In this document: positions 3,348-10,099 of the stretch, piece after piece | Layout: every line of letters starts with the position of its first letter | How positions within the stretch are numbered: the stretch's first letter is position 1 | Assembly: GCA_013286765.1 (NCBI GenBank) | Contig: JABDFB010000082.1 | Span: forward strand, 1-10,099 | Direction: 5' to 3' | DNA from: Deltaproteobacteria bacterium | Lineage (GTDB): Bacteria > Bdellovibrionota > UBA1018 | DNA length: 10,099 bases | Position numbers and translations under genes: made by a program | Notes under the pieces: model-generated | Told to the model about the DNA's origin: nothing | Seen by the model: the letters and a program-made list of their open reading frames with translations, nothing else | Database searches by the model: none

Positions 3348-6212
3348 ATGTCTATTCGTATAGCTCGCAGAACTCAATCTCTCATTCGTATAGCGCAGGG
3401 TTTTATGTTCGTTCAGTTGTGCGCGTTTTTATTTGGTGCCGGTACGGCGTTGGCCTCGGAAAACAAAGAAAGTACGAGCGCGAGTGCACCAAAAGAATTT
3501 AAAATTTTGATCAGCGATGGATTAATTCAATACATTCTGAAGAGTACGGATACCGATCAAAAAGTCATTGGTACCGATCAAAAAGTCATTGGGCCGTTAA
3601 TGGCAAGAATGTGTAAAGAAGTGAGCGATTTTGCCAGCACCAATTACCCGAAGTTTCCACCCCCGCCAGCCTACTTTGAAGCTTGCGACTCATTTGAGAA
3701 TTATCATAAGGCCAGTTTAGCGAATGATTCGAGGTTTCGAGAACATTATGCTAGCTTTAAAAGAAGTTTTAATCTGATCAAAAGGGCTCTTGAGAGCGAC
3801 AACTTACAACGTGTGAATACTGAAGCTGAAATAGATGATGGATACCGCCAATCTAATGGTTTCTTCCGTACAGTAAAAGTGAGGTATAAGAGGGATGATA
3901 ATGGTGATTTATTTGTTGATGTGCATTCTATTCCAACGTCAGGCAACATAAATGGAATACATGATAGGCTCGATGCTGTTGTCTACGCACTCGAGTCTGC
4001 TTACCCCAAAGCACCCCCACCACCCCCAGCGACCCCAGCTACAACCCATCCGCCAGATGCGTTCCCGGCCCTGATACCGGTTCAGGAAGAAAAAGAAACT
4101 CAGCATGGAAGACAAGTAGTTGTCGATCCAACTGTAACTATTTTTAATGATTATGTAAAATTTGGTAAGACTAAGGCTGCTGCAGGATCTGCAATAGGAG
4201 CCGGATCGGGGGCTACGGTAGCCGGTGCTTCAGTCTCTGCTCCAGTGACTCTTGCAAGTGTAAAGGACGAGTTTTTGGAACAAGAAGAGAAGAAGAATGA
4301 AGATCATCTCAAACTTCTAGGGGCAATCGCACAAGGTGAGATAAAGTCAGAAGGTGACGACACTGTAGCGCCTTCTTCATTAAGTGCAGCGGATCTCAAA
4401 AAAGTATTTGACGATCAAGCGGATCAGCTCAAGCAAAGGAAGATGAAATTGTACATGGGTGAATCTTCGGTTAACGACATAACCTTTACTACTATCCCAT
4501 CTTCGAGTCCTGAATCTAGTCTTGGCTCTTCTTCTGCAACAGTTTCAGGTTCTTCGACGGCTGCAAGCCGTCTTGCGAACAGAATAGACTCGGAAGTGAA
4601 ATATGCCCAGGCAAGGACTTATTTGAAGAGAGAAATGGTAGTCACTCCTGAGTATGAAAAGAGCATGGAAAGAATGGCGAAGGCCGAATTGCAAGTTGAA
4701 GATCAGGCGCAGAAGTTTGAAAAACAGTTCGAGATTAAACAGAAGGCACTTGCTGCTGCAGAATTGAAAAAGGAACAAACCTACGCGGCATTACGTGTTG
4801 CAATGATCAGTGAAATGACAGAAGAAAAAAAGGCAGCCCCAGCTGATCCTGCTGCAACCGCTGCGTCCGGTACTTCTACTCAGCCTGCAGCGACGGTTCC
4901 GGCTTCGGGTAGCGTAAAATACCAAGAAGTGACGGCCACTCAAACTGTTGTGGATGCCAAACAAGCCTATGAAGCAGCAGAAAAGACGTACCAGGACAGT
5001 CGAAGTGACCTAGACGCCCTTCGAAGAAAAGTACACAACGACATAAGAAGAGAGGACTTGGGTCACCTTCAGGCCGCCGATAATTATACTGCTTTTAATG
5101 CTTTCAAGTGGACACCTGAATTAAGAGAGCTGCGTGCGAAACATGCACTAGACTCGACTGCCCTTTCTGAAGACTTGGCGTCAACATCGCCAGCGGAGGC
5201 TAGGAGTAAAAAAGCGCTTCTTGAGCTCTCTTTGGAATTAGAAAAGAGTCGGGACGGTGGAACTGTTTCACGCAAAAGCGAGAGAATCATTGTGAGTGCT
5301 TTTGCCGATTATCTTGAAGACGAAGGTGATACGGCTTCACCTAGTAGTAAAGCTGCCGCAGCATTTAGAAATTACCTTGCTGAAAAGGAAGAAGGTAAGA
5401 GGCAGGCTTACACTTGTATGGGCATTAGTGAATATAGAAAGGACTTTACCGATAACAAGCATGATGATTTAAAAAATAAGTTTTTAATGCCGTTAGAAGC
5501 CGCATGCTACCGGATGGTAGATGCAATTTTATGGCAGAGAGCCCAGGCTGAAAATAAGCCTTTTAAGCATTTCTACGATGCATCCGATGACTTGCATACG
5601 ATTCCGGCCGAGATCGGGGCATTACTTGAAAATGGCAATTTAGTTAAAAAATCAACAACGGCGACCACACCGCCAAAAAATAGTTACGAGTTTATCGACG
5701 CTCGCAGACGGTCATCGGTAATGGAATCCCGAGAGTATTTAAAACGTCTTAGGGCGTACAATGAAGCCGTGGCTGAAATGCATTTAAAAGATGCTTCGAA
5801 AGTTGACTCGATTGCTGAAATGGCGGCCGTAGAGAAATGGGCGCAAAAAAAGCAAAATGAGCGTGAGGCAAATGCTGCTGCTTGTGAAAATCCGAGTAGC
5901 AGACCGATGTCGTCTAGCGTGCTTTCGAATATGGGAGGATTAGGCAGAACCCTTAGGACTACCTCGAGGCCAACTGGTTCTTCAGTTTCAGGATCGCACA
6001 TGGGCGGTGGCGGCTCACACTCAAGCTCCAGCTCGAGCAGTTCTAGTTCCAGTTCTTCTTCTCCGTCTACTGCCCAGCCACCACCAGAGTTCGGTAGTGG
6101 CACTGGTCCTCACACACATGGTACCCATGGCGGTGGCGGCGGTGGCGGCGGTGGCGGCGGTGGTGCCCTTGATTCTAACTCCCCGGGCGAGCCTGACTAC
6201 AATAGCATGTAA
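3348..6212 (+). CDS. Large secreted low-complexity protein with coiled coils, poly-Ser and poly-Gly, function unknown
   Basis: 954 residues, no family recognised. AGGAG lies 6 nt before ATG 3348, a clear start. Residues 1-36 form a Sec signal peptide (basic RIARR, hydrophobic FMFVQLCAFLFGAG, cleavage at TALA/SENKES), with no lipobox. Then come a tandem TDQKVIG pair (69-82), a folded-looking part with FPPPPAYF (to about 220), a Pro-rich linker (222-245, five Pro in a row), an Ala/Gly segment (about 274-300), charged helices likely to form coiled coils (about 300-370, 405-495, 530-575), and an Ala/Glu/Lys-rich helical region to about 845. The C-terminus is a Ser/Gly tail with 14 consecutive Ser (892-905), a His-rich GPHTHGTHGG, 12 Gly (928-939) and acidic end GEPDYNSM. 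It is probably periplasmic or exported; the composition suggests a structural or surface role, by inference only. No transmembrane segments are seen after the signal, and no hairpin terminator after the TAA. Confidence 0.85.
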   Translation: MSIRIARRTQSLIRIAQGFMFVQLCAFLFGAGTALASENKESTSASAPKEFKILISDGLIQYILKSTDTDQKVIGTDQKVIGPLMARMCKEVSDFASTNYPKFPPPPAYFEACDSFENYHKASLANDSRFREHYASFKRSFNLIKRALESDNLQRVNTEAEIDDGYRQSNGFFRTVKVRYKRDDNGDLFVDVHSIPTSGNINGIHDRLDAVVYALESAYPKAPPPPPATPATTHPPDAFPALIPVQEEKETQHGRQVVVDPTVTIFNDYVKFGKTKAAAGSAIGAGSGATVAGASVSAPVTLASVKDEFLEQEEKKNEDHLKLLGAIAQGEIKSEGDDTVAPSSLSAADLKKVFDDQADQLKQRKMKLYMGESSVNDITFTTIPSSSPESSLGSSSATVSGSSTAASRLANRIDSEVKYAQARTYLKREMVVTPEYEKSMERMAKAELQVEDQAQKFEKQFEIKQKALAAAELKKEQTYAALRVAMISEMTEEKKAAPADPAATAASGTSTQPAATVPASGSVKYQEVTATQTVVDAKQAYEAAEKTYQDSRSDLDALRRKVHNDIRREDLGHLQAADNYTAFNAFKWTPELRELRAKHALDSTALSEDLASTSPAEARSKKALLELSLELEKSRDGGTVSRKSERIIVSAFADYLEDEGDTASPSSKAAAAFRNYLAEKEEGKRQAYTCMGISEYRKDFTDNKHDDLKNKFLMPLEAACYRMVDAILWQRAQAENKPFKHFYDASDDLHTIPAEIGALLENGNLVKKSTTATTPPKNSYEFIDARRRSSVMESREYLKRLRAYNEAVAEMHLKDASKVDSIAEMAAVEKWAQKKQNEREANAAACENPSSRPMSSSVLSNMGGLGRTLRTTSRPTGSSVSGSHMGGGGSHSSSSSSSSSSSSSSPSTAQPPPEFGSGTGPHTHGTHGGGGGGGGGGGGALDSNSPGEPDYNSM
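3551..3592 (+). repeat. Exact 21-bp tandem duplication inside the large secreted protein gene
   Basis: The 21-mer beginning TACCGATCAAAAAG occurs at 3551-3571 and again, base for base, at 3572-3592. It encodes TDQKVIG twice (residues 69-82). Exact identity and in-frame length point to a recent slippage duplication, so copy number may vary between strains. Confidence 0.9.
6021..6164 (+). repeat. Poly-Ser tract and GGC/GGT microsatellite coding for poly-Gly
   Basis: Bases 6021-6062 encode 14 Ser using a mixture of TCA, AGC, TCC, TCG, AGT and TCT codons. The tract is therefore not a simple DNA repeat and is probably kept by selection on the protein. Bases 6129-6164 encode 12 Gly mostly from a GGTGGCGGC 9-bp period, a true microsatellite prone to length change in multiples of three. 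Both lie in the C-terminal tail of the 954-residue secreted protein. Confidence 0.88.
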
Positions 6213-6287
6213 ATCTTTCGCATCTTCTTTATTCTCGATTCCTTTTCCCTATTTGATTACGCGGGGGCTCGTGTTAATCGATTGGTT

Positions 6288-7325
6288 ATGACCTTAGATT
6301 GGTTGCCGAAGAGTGTTCTTGAAGCGGTGGATTCGTTGGATTTGAGCTTGAACGTCGAAGCCGTGCCCGAGATAGAGACCTTGCTTGGCAAAACGGTTCT
6401 CTTTCGTGGCAAGAAATTTCGCCCGACCTTGTCTTTTTTGGTGGGTCAGTTCTTTCGCCTAGATCTCAAGCAGGTGAGTCCGTACGCGCGGGCTGCGGAA
6501 TTTGTCCATTCAGCAACGCTAGCGCACGACGATGTGATTGACGAGAGTTCCGTACGCCGGAATCGGCCGACATTGAATGCACGTTCGACGAATGGGCGCG
6601 CGGTTTTAGCGGGAGATCTTCTTTTGGCGCGGGTGATGGTGGAACTTTCGGCCCTCGGACAGCTGAGGATAATTCACGATCTCTCGAAAACAGTAGAATA
6701 GTTAGTACAGGGGGAGTGGCTACAGCTCGAGGCGCGCAAAATAGTTTCTATTACACGTCAGCATCTGGAAACCGTAGCGCGCAAAAAAACGGCAAGCCTG
6801 ATGAGTTGGTGTTGTATAGCTCCGGCACGCCTGGCTGGGCAGAGTGAAGAAATGGTTCAAGCTAGTGGACGTCTCGGCGAAGCGATGGGTGTGGCGTTTC
6901 AGATGATTGATGACATAATTGATTATTCGCAATCGGGCGAAAAGCCGTTTGCGCAGGACCTCAGAGAAGGTCTGGTGAATTTTGTAACGCTCGAGATGCT
7001 GGAGAATAATCCTTCGCTGAAATACCCCATCCAAAGACTATTATCGATACCTGACGGGTCTAGCGATGGATCTGGCGATGAGTCTGGTGAGTCTTCGAAG
7101 GACTTAAAACCATCTGGCGTGCCGAAATCTTCCGCAACCGGATGGCCCTGGCAGTCCTACGAACTCGCTGCCGCATGTGACCGCGTGCGCGCTCGCTCTC
7201 AGGCAAAACTAGAGTTGGCGGATCAGACTTTGTCTCAGATGGCGAATAGCTTTTCCAATCCGGATCCAGAGGCGATGCAGGCGTTGCGTTCCATACTTCT
7301 TTACTTACGTGAGAGAGTTCGATGA
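6288..7325 (+). pseudogene. Long-chain polyprenyl diphosphate synthase, interrupted by an in-frame TAG at 6699
   Basis: One frame from ATG 6288 (or TTG 6282) to TGA 7323-7325 reads as a trans-isoprenyl diphosphate synthase of 344 sense codons, the usual length, except for TAG as codon 138. Before it: GKKFRP (41-46, the GGKRIRP-like IPP site) and the first Asp-rich motif AHDDVID (Asp81, 82, 85), with Ala five residues before the motif as in long-chain (IspB-like) enzymes. After it: QGEWLQLE (as IspB EGEVLQL), then the second Asp-rich motif FQMIDDIID (Asp208, 209, 212). Sequence on both sides aligns without gap, so TAG replaces one normally hydrophobic codon; TTG to TAG is the simplest change. 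Also odd are EGLVNFVT where EGKxTLP is usual, losing a Lys, and a Ser/Gly/Asp-rich insert (about 256-281). The family makes the polyprenyl tail of quinones by adding isopentenyl diphosphate. Neither half carries both catalytic motifs. It may be a pseudogene, a recoded gene or a sequencing error. No good ribosome binding site lies upstream. Confidence 0.85.
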
Positions 7326-7363
7326 ACAGAGCGAAAGAGTTTGGCGGCGGTGAATACCAGTGA
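7322..7363 (+). other. 13-codon mini-ORF with ATGA and GTGA overlaps, possible translational coupler
   Basis: ATG 7322 overlaps the TGA of the synthase (ATGA) and opens a frame MNRAKEFGGGEYQ that stops at TGA 7361-7363. That stop overlaps the GTG start of the prenyltransferase (GTGA). Stop-start overlap on both sides is the usual arrangement for termination-reinitiation. It may carry translation through to the prenyltransferase, or it may be the original start of that gene separated by a frameshift. No evidence that the peptide itself has a function. Confidence 0.4.
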
Positions 7364-8475
7364 ATCAGGAAATTTTTAGTCTTAGAAAAGAGAATGCGTC
7401 GGAACTGAGATCCGTTTTGGTCACAGGCAAAGTTTTTCGTTACGGTGAGAATCGGATTGCGTTGCCAAGGGAAGTTGTGCTTGGACATGGCGGGGGCGTC
7501 GACTCCGTGGTTTTCGAAGCAATTCGCTATTCCGATCTGTCGAGGCCCACTTTTTGGCGTGTTTGGTGGCAAGCGATTCGACCGGAAAATTTTTTGCTGA
7601 CGCTGCTGCCGAGTCTATCGATCTTGATTTACGGTCTAGTGAACGGCTGGTCTGCCAACACCGGGATGGGGTTGCTTGCACTCTTGGGAGTGTTCTGTCT
7701 GCAGATTGCGATCATTGCTTTGAATGATGTCGAGGACTATCTCAGACTCGTAGATTTTCCCAATATTTTGAGCGGCACGCGCGTTTTGCAAAAAGGCTGG
7801 CTTAGTGTCAGTGATTTAAGAAAAATGGCCATCATTTCCCTAGTCTTGGGAATTGCTCTGGGTCTACCTGTGGCTTGGCAGAGTCCCGCGGTTTTAGTGC
7901 CTGTCGGTATTGTGACGTTACTAGGAGTTCTGAGTTTTTCGAATCGGCCTTTTGGCATGAAATACCGTGCTCTGGGCGAGTTTGTATTATTTTGGCTGAT
8001 CGGACCATTGCTTGCGTTGGGGATTTCGGAAGCGATATTTCAACGGAGGGATGTCGGCATTCTGCTTTTGGGGGCCGCGTACGGAAATTTAGCTTGTGTC
8101 ATTTCGCACCTCAAGAATATGCGCGATATTGAGGTGGATCGATCTCGAGGCGTGGTCACACTGGCGACGCTGAAGGGTTTCAAACGTTCACGATTAGACG
8201 TTCTTTTTTTCTCCGGCGCTGCTGTTGTTCTGGCATTGGGGAGTATGGTCTTTGGTGCAAGCTACGGAACAATAGTTCGACCGATTATCTTGTCACTTGG
8301 GCTTCTCGGGGGCCTGCTTTTGTTGACCTGCTGGCCGCTTTTTAAAGCGGTTTATAAAGCGTCGGGTCCGTATTCAGCTTTGTTTTACGCAATAGAACGA
8401 AAGGCTTTTTTAAACTACCTCGCCTTTGGTATTTTCCTGAGCCTGGGATATTTAGCGTCATCTTTTTTGCACTGA
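7360..8475 (+). CDS. menA: UbiA-family prenyltransferase, MenA-like (1,4-dihydroxy-2-naphthoate polyprenyltransferase)
   Basis: A 371-residue integral membrane protein with about eight hydrophobic segments from residue 76 on. The first Asp-rich motif is ALNDVEDYLRLVD (Asn122, Asp123, Asp126, Asp132), matching the NDxxDxxxxxD pattern of MenA, followed by SGTRVLQKGWLS as in MenA GxxRxxxxGxIS. The second is KNMRDIEVDRSRGVVTLAT (Asn253, Arg255, Asp256, Asp260), matching NxRDxxxDxxxGxxTLA. The segment RALGEFVLFWLIGP fits the MenA GLGExxxFxxFGP region. The family transfers a polyprenyl chain, Mg2+-bound through the Asp motifs, to an aromatic ring; these motifs favour menaquinone over ubiquinone synthesis. 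The N-terminus is about 65 residues longer than usual and unrecognised. GTG 7360 is the first start after the in-frame TGA at 7351, but an internal start is possible. It lies directly after a polyprenyl diphosphate synthase frame, which suits the same pathway. MenA rather than another UbiA member is likely, not certain. Confidence 0.82.
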   Translation: MNQEIFSLRKENASELRSVLVTGKVFRYGENRIALPREVVLGHGGGVDSVVFEAIRYSDLSRPTFWRVWWQAIRPENFLLTLLPSLSILIYGLVNGWSANTGMGLLALLGVFCLQIAIIALNDVEDYLRLVDFPNILSGTRVLQKGWLSVSDLRKMAIISLVLGIALGLPVAWQSPAVLVPVGIVTLLGVLSFSNRPFGMKYRALGEFVLFWLIGPLLALGISEAIFQRRDVGILLLGAAYGNLACVISHLKNMRDIEVDRSRGVVTLATLKGFKRSRLDVLFFSGAAVVLALGSMVFGASYGTIVRPIILSLGLLGGLLLLTCWPLFKAVYKASGPYSALFYAIERKAFLNYLAFGIFLSLGYLASSFLH

Positions 8476-8550
8476 AATAAAAAAACTTTGGTAAGATTGG
8501 TCTAAATTAGGTTTTAAAAGTACGCACGCCTGATGGAGGGCCCTGTTTTC

Positions 8551-10099
8551 ATGTCTACCAAAGACTCTGGCAAAAATTCTGGTAAGAATGGCAAAGAATC
8601 AATGAATAAAAAAAGTCTCAGTTTTATGAGATGTTTGTGTATGGGCGATGTTGAAGAAGACATTATCTATCCATTCCCAAAAATCAAGGAATCTGAGGCA
8701 AGTGTCCTCAAAGACGTCGTTTCTTCGATTGATACGTGGCTAGAGAGCCATTTGCAAGATTTCAGAAAATGGGATCGCGCGGGCGAGCTTCCTAAAGAAG
8801 TGATTCAGGAGATGAGAGATCTTGGCTTATTTAGTTTGATTATCTCAGAAGACTTTGGTGGTCTAGGACTCAGCAGTACTGCATACTCACGCGTGGTTCA
8901 GGAGCTTTCACGATATGACGGATCTATCGCAGTGACCGTCGGTGCTCATAGTTCGATTGGAATGAGAGGGCTGGTTCTCTATGGAACGCCAGAGCAAAAA
9001 GCAAAGTACTGCCCTGATCTCGCGACTGGAAAAACGATCGCAGCATTTTGTCTAACAGAGCCAGGCGCCGGTTCAGATGCAGCTTCGATTAAAACAAAAG
9101 CAGCAAAGGAAGGGGATCATTGGGTACTCAATGGCAATAAGCTGTGGATTACCAATGGCGGAATCGCTGATTTCTTCACGGTTTTTGCGAAGACGGAGGG
9201 CACCGAAGGTAAAATTACTGCCTTTATCGTTACCAAGGATATGCCTGGTGTAAGTGTTGGACCTCACGAGGATAAAATGGGTCTTCGTGCGAGCTCAACT
9301 ACCACGGTACATTTTGACCAGGTCAAAGTGCCTCATGCCAATATTCTCGGCGAAGTGGGTAAGGGCTTTAAAGTGGCGATGAATATTCTGAATAGCGGCC
9401 GTACCGGACTAGGTGGTGGTTGTGTAGGCGGTATGAAACGTCTGATTGAGCTATCCAGCAAACAAGCAAAAGAGCGTCATCAATTTGGACAAGCCATCGG
9501 CGAGTATGGACTGATCAAACAAAAAATAGGTCATATGGTGGTCGAGTGTTACGCTTCTGAAGCGGTCGTCGCTATGGTCGCGGGACTGACGGACCAAGGT
9601 TACGAAGACTATGCAGTCGAAGCAGCGATCAGTAAAGTCTTTGCTACAGAGTGTTTTTTTAGAACCTCGGATGAGGCTTTGCAGATTGCAGCCGGCAATG
9701 GCTATATGTGCGAGTTTCCATATGAGCGGACGGTTAGAGATGCCCGAATCAATCGTATATTTGAAGGAACCAACGAAATCCTGCGATTGTTTATCGCTTT
9801 AACTGCGATGAACGATGTAGGAAAGCAGCTGAAAGAGCTCAGTAGTTCGCTCGAAGGAATATTCAACGATCCAATCAAGGGCTTCGGCGTATTGGGAGAT
9901 TATGGTAAACGTCGACTCTCCCAAATTACTGGAATGGGGAATCCAAAGGACTCGTTTACCAAGTTTAGTAAGACGGTTAAAGAGGAAGCTGAGATATTCG
10001 AAGACGGTGTCCGGGATCTGGCTGCAGCTGCAGATCGGATTTTGAGAAAACACGGTAAGAATATTATCAACAAACAATTTGCGACGAAGAGACTCGCCG
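8551..10099 (+). CDS. Very-long-chain-type (VLCAD/ACAD9-like) acyl-CoA dehydrogenase, 3' end outside window
   Basis: The frame from ATG 8551 is open to the window edge: 516 residues, with perhaps 80 to come if it matches VLCAD length. GGAGGG lies 10 nt upstream. The N-terminus is a Lys/Ser/Gly-rich extension, then FMRCLCMGDVEEDIIYPFPK, equivalent to the VLCAD start. The acyl-CoA dehydrogenase core follows: CLTEPGAGSDAASIKT (about 167-182) and WITNGG (199-204) at the FAD site, RHQFG (309-313) and RIFEGTNEILRLF. In the last, Glu405 sits where the VLCAD catalytic base is. The part after about residue 425 corresponds to the extra C-terminal domain that separates VLCAD from shorter-chain enzymes. 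It should catalyse FAD-dependent alpha,beta-dehydrogenation of long acyl-CoAs, the first step of beta-oxidation, passing electrons to the quinone pool through ETF. It follows the prenyltransferase after 75 nt without a visible terminator, but probably has its own promoter. An internal start at ATG 8602 is possible. Confidence 0.93.
   Translation, partial: MSTKDSGKNSGKNGKESMNKKSLSFMRCLCMGDVEEDIIYPFPKIKESEASVLKDVVSSIDTWLESHLQDFRKWDRAGELPKEVIQEMRDLGLFSLIISEDFGGLGLSSTAYSRVVQELSRYDGSIAVTVGAHSSIGMRGLVLYGTPEQKAKYCPDLATGKTIAAFCLTEPGAGSDAASIKTKAAKEGDHWVLNGNKLWITNGGIADFFTVFAKTEGTEGKITAFIVTKDMPGVSVGPHEDKMGLRASSTTTVHFDQVKVPHANILGEVGKGFKVAMNILNSGRTGLGGGCVGGMKRLIELSSKQAKERHQFGQAIGEYGLIKQKIGHMVVECYASEAVVAMVAGLTDQGYEDYAVEAAISKVFATECFFRTSDEALQIAAGNGYMCEFPYERTVRDARINRIFEGTNEILRLFIALTAMNDVGKQLKELSSSLEGIFNDPIKGFGVLGDYGKRRLSQITGMGNPKDSFTKFSKTVKEEAEIFEDGVRDLAAAADRILRKHGKNIINKQFATKRLA

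Noticed and set aside
3257..3502. 81-residue frame upstream of and overlapping the large secreted protein gene
   Set aside because: It overlaps the well-supported start and signal peptide of the 954-residue gene in another frame and has no credible product.
5684..6103. 139-residue minus-strand frame rich in Glu/Leu
   Set aside because: It is the antisense shadow of the poly-Ser and Ser/Gly tail of the large secreted protein.
6801..7325. Separate gene starting at ATG 6801
   Set aside because: It is in the same frame as 6288-6698, continues the polyprenyl synthase alignment, lacks the first Asp-rich motif and has no ribosome binding site. It is the distal part of the interrupted gene.
7060..7572. 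170-residue minus-strand frame across the synthase/prenyltransferase junction
   Set aside because: It is antisense to two frames with clear family motifs and has no recognisable features of its own.
8488..8517. Promoter TTGGTA...TTTTAA ahead of the acyl-CoA dehydrogenase
   Set aside because: The region is AT-rich and a promoter is likely, but neither hexamer is close enough to consensus to call.

Overview
This window looks like the chromosome of a Gram-negative, respiring bacterium. It has Sec-type secreted proteins, a menaquinone-type prenyltransferase (MenA-like) beside a long-chain polyprenyl diphosphate synthase frame, and a VLCAD-type acyl-CoA dehydrogenase. Base composition is moderate, with one GC-rich repeat patch (about 535-640) and one AT-rich patch (about 2920-2970). 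The large low-complexity secreted proteins together with the VLCAD-type enzyme would fit a Bdellovibrionota/Oligoflexia-like or other former deltaproteobacterial lineage. That placement is inference and weak. There are no transposases, integrases, CRISPR arrays or rRNA genes.

Layout. Positions 1-219 are the end of a collagen-like Pro/Gly repeat protein, closed by a strong hairpin terminator (263-300). A tRNA-Glu(CUC) follows at 386-458. Its 3' end begins a 198-bp-period partial tandem duplication (442-758): the last 17 nt of the tRNA plus 102 downstream bases recur exactly. The layout recalls the rtT repeats behind E. coli tyrT. Next come a predicted membrane-targeted or exported Ser-rich protein with seven Ser-Pro sites (1015-2322) and, convergent to it, a dual-specificity-type protein phosphatase (2319-2879, minus strand). 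Their two TAG stops share one CTAG palindrome. After a 468-bp AT-rich intergenic region comes a 954-residue secreted protein of unknown function (3348-6212), with coiled-coil, poly-Pro, poly-Ser and poly-Gly segments.

The right third is metabolic. A long-chain polyprenyl diphosphate synthase frame (6288-7325) is interrupted by a single in-frame TAG at 6699-6701, placed between its two Asp-rich catalytic motifs. It is followed, through a 13-codon mini-ORF with ATGA and GTGA overlaps, by a UbiA-family, MenA-like prenyltransferase (7360-8475). If expressed, the pair would make the polyprenyl tail and attach it to a quinone ring. A VLCAD-type acyl-CoA dehydrogenase (8551 to the window edge) follows on the same strand, with its own ribosome binding site.

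The strongest items for a second look are the tRNA-derived tandem repeat, the amber codon inside the prenyl synthase, and the Ser-Pro protein/phosphatase convergent pair sharing one stop palindrome. I see no clear evidence for a complete new multi-gene system. The two secreted low-complexity proteins and the tRNA-repeat unit are the undescribed parts.
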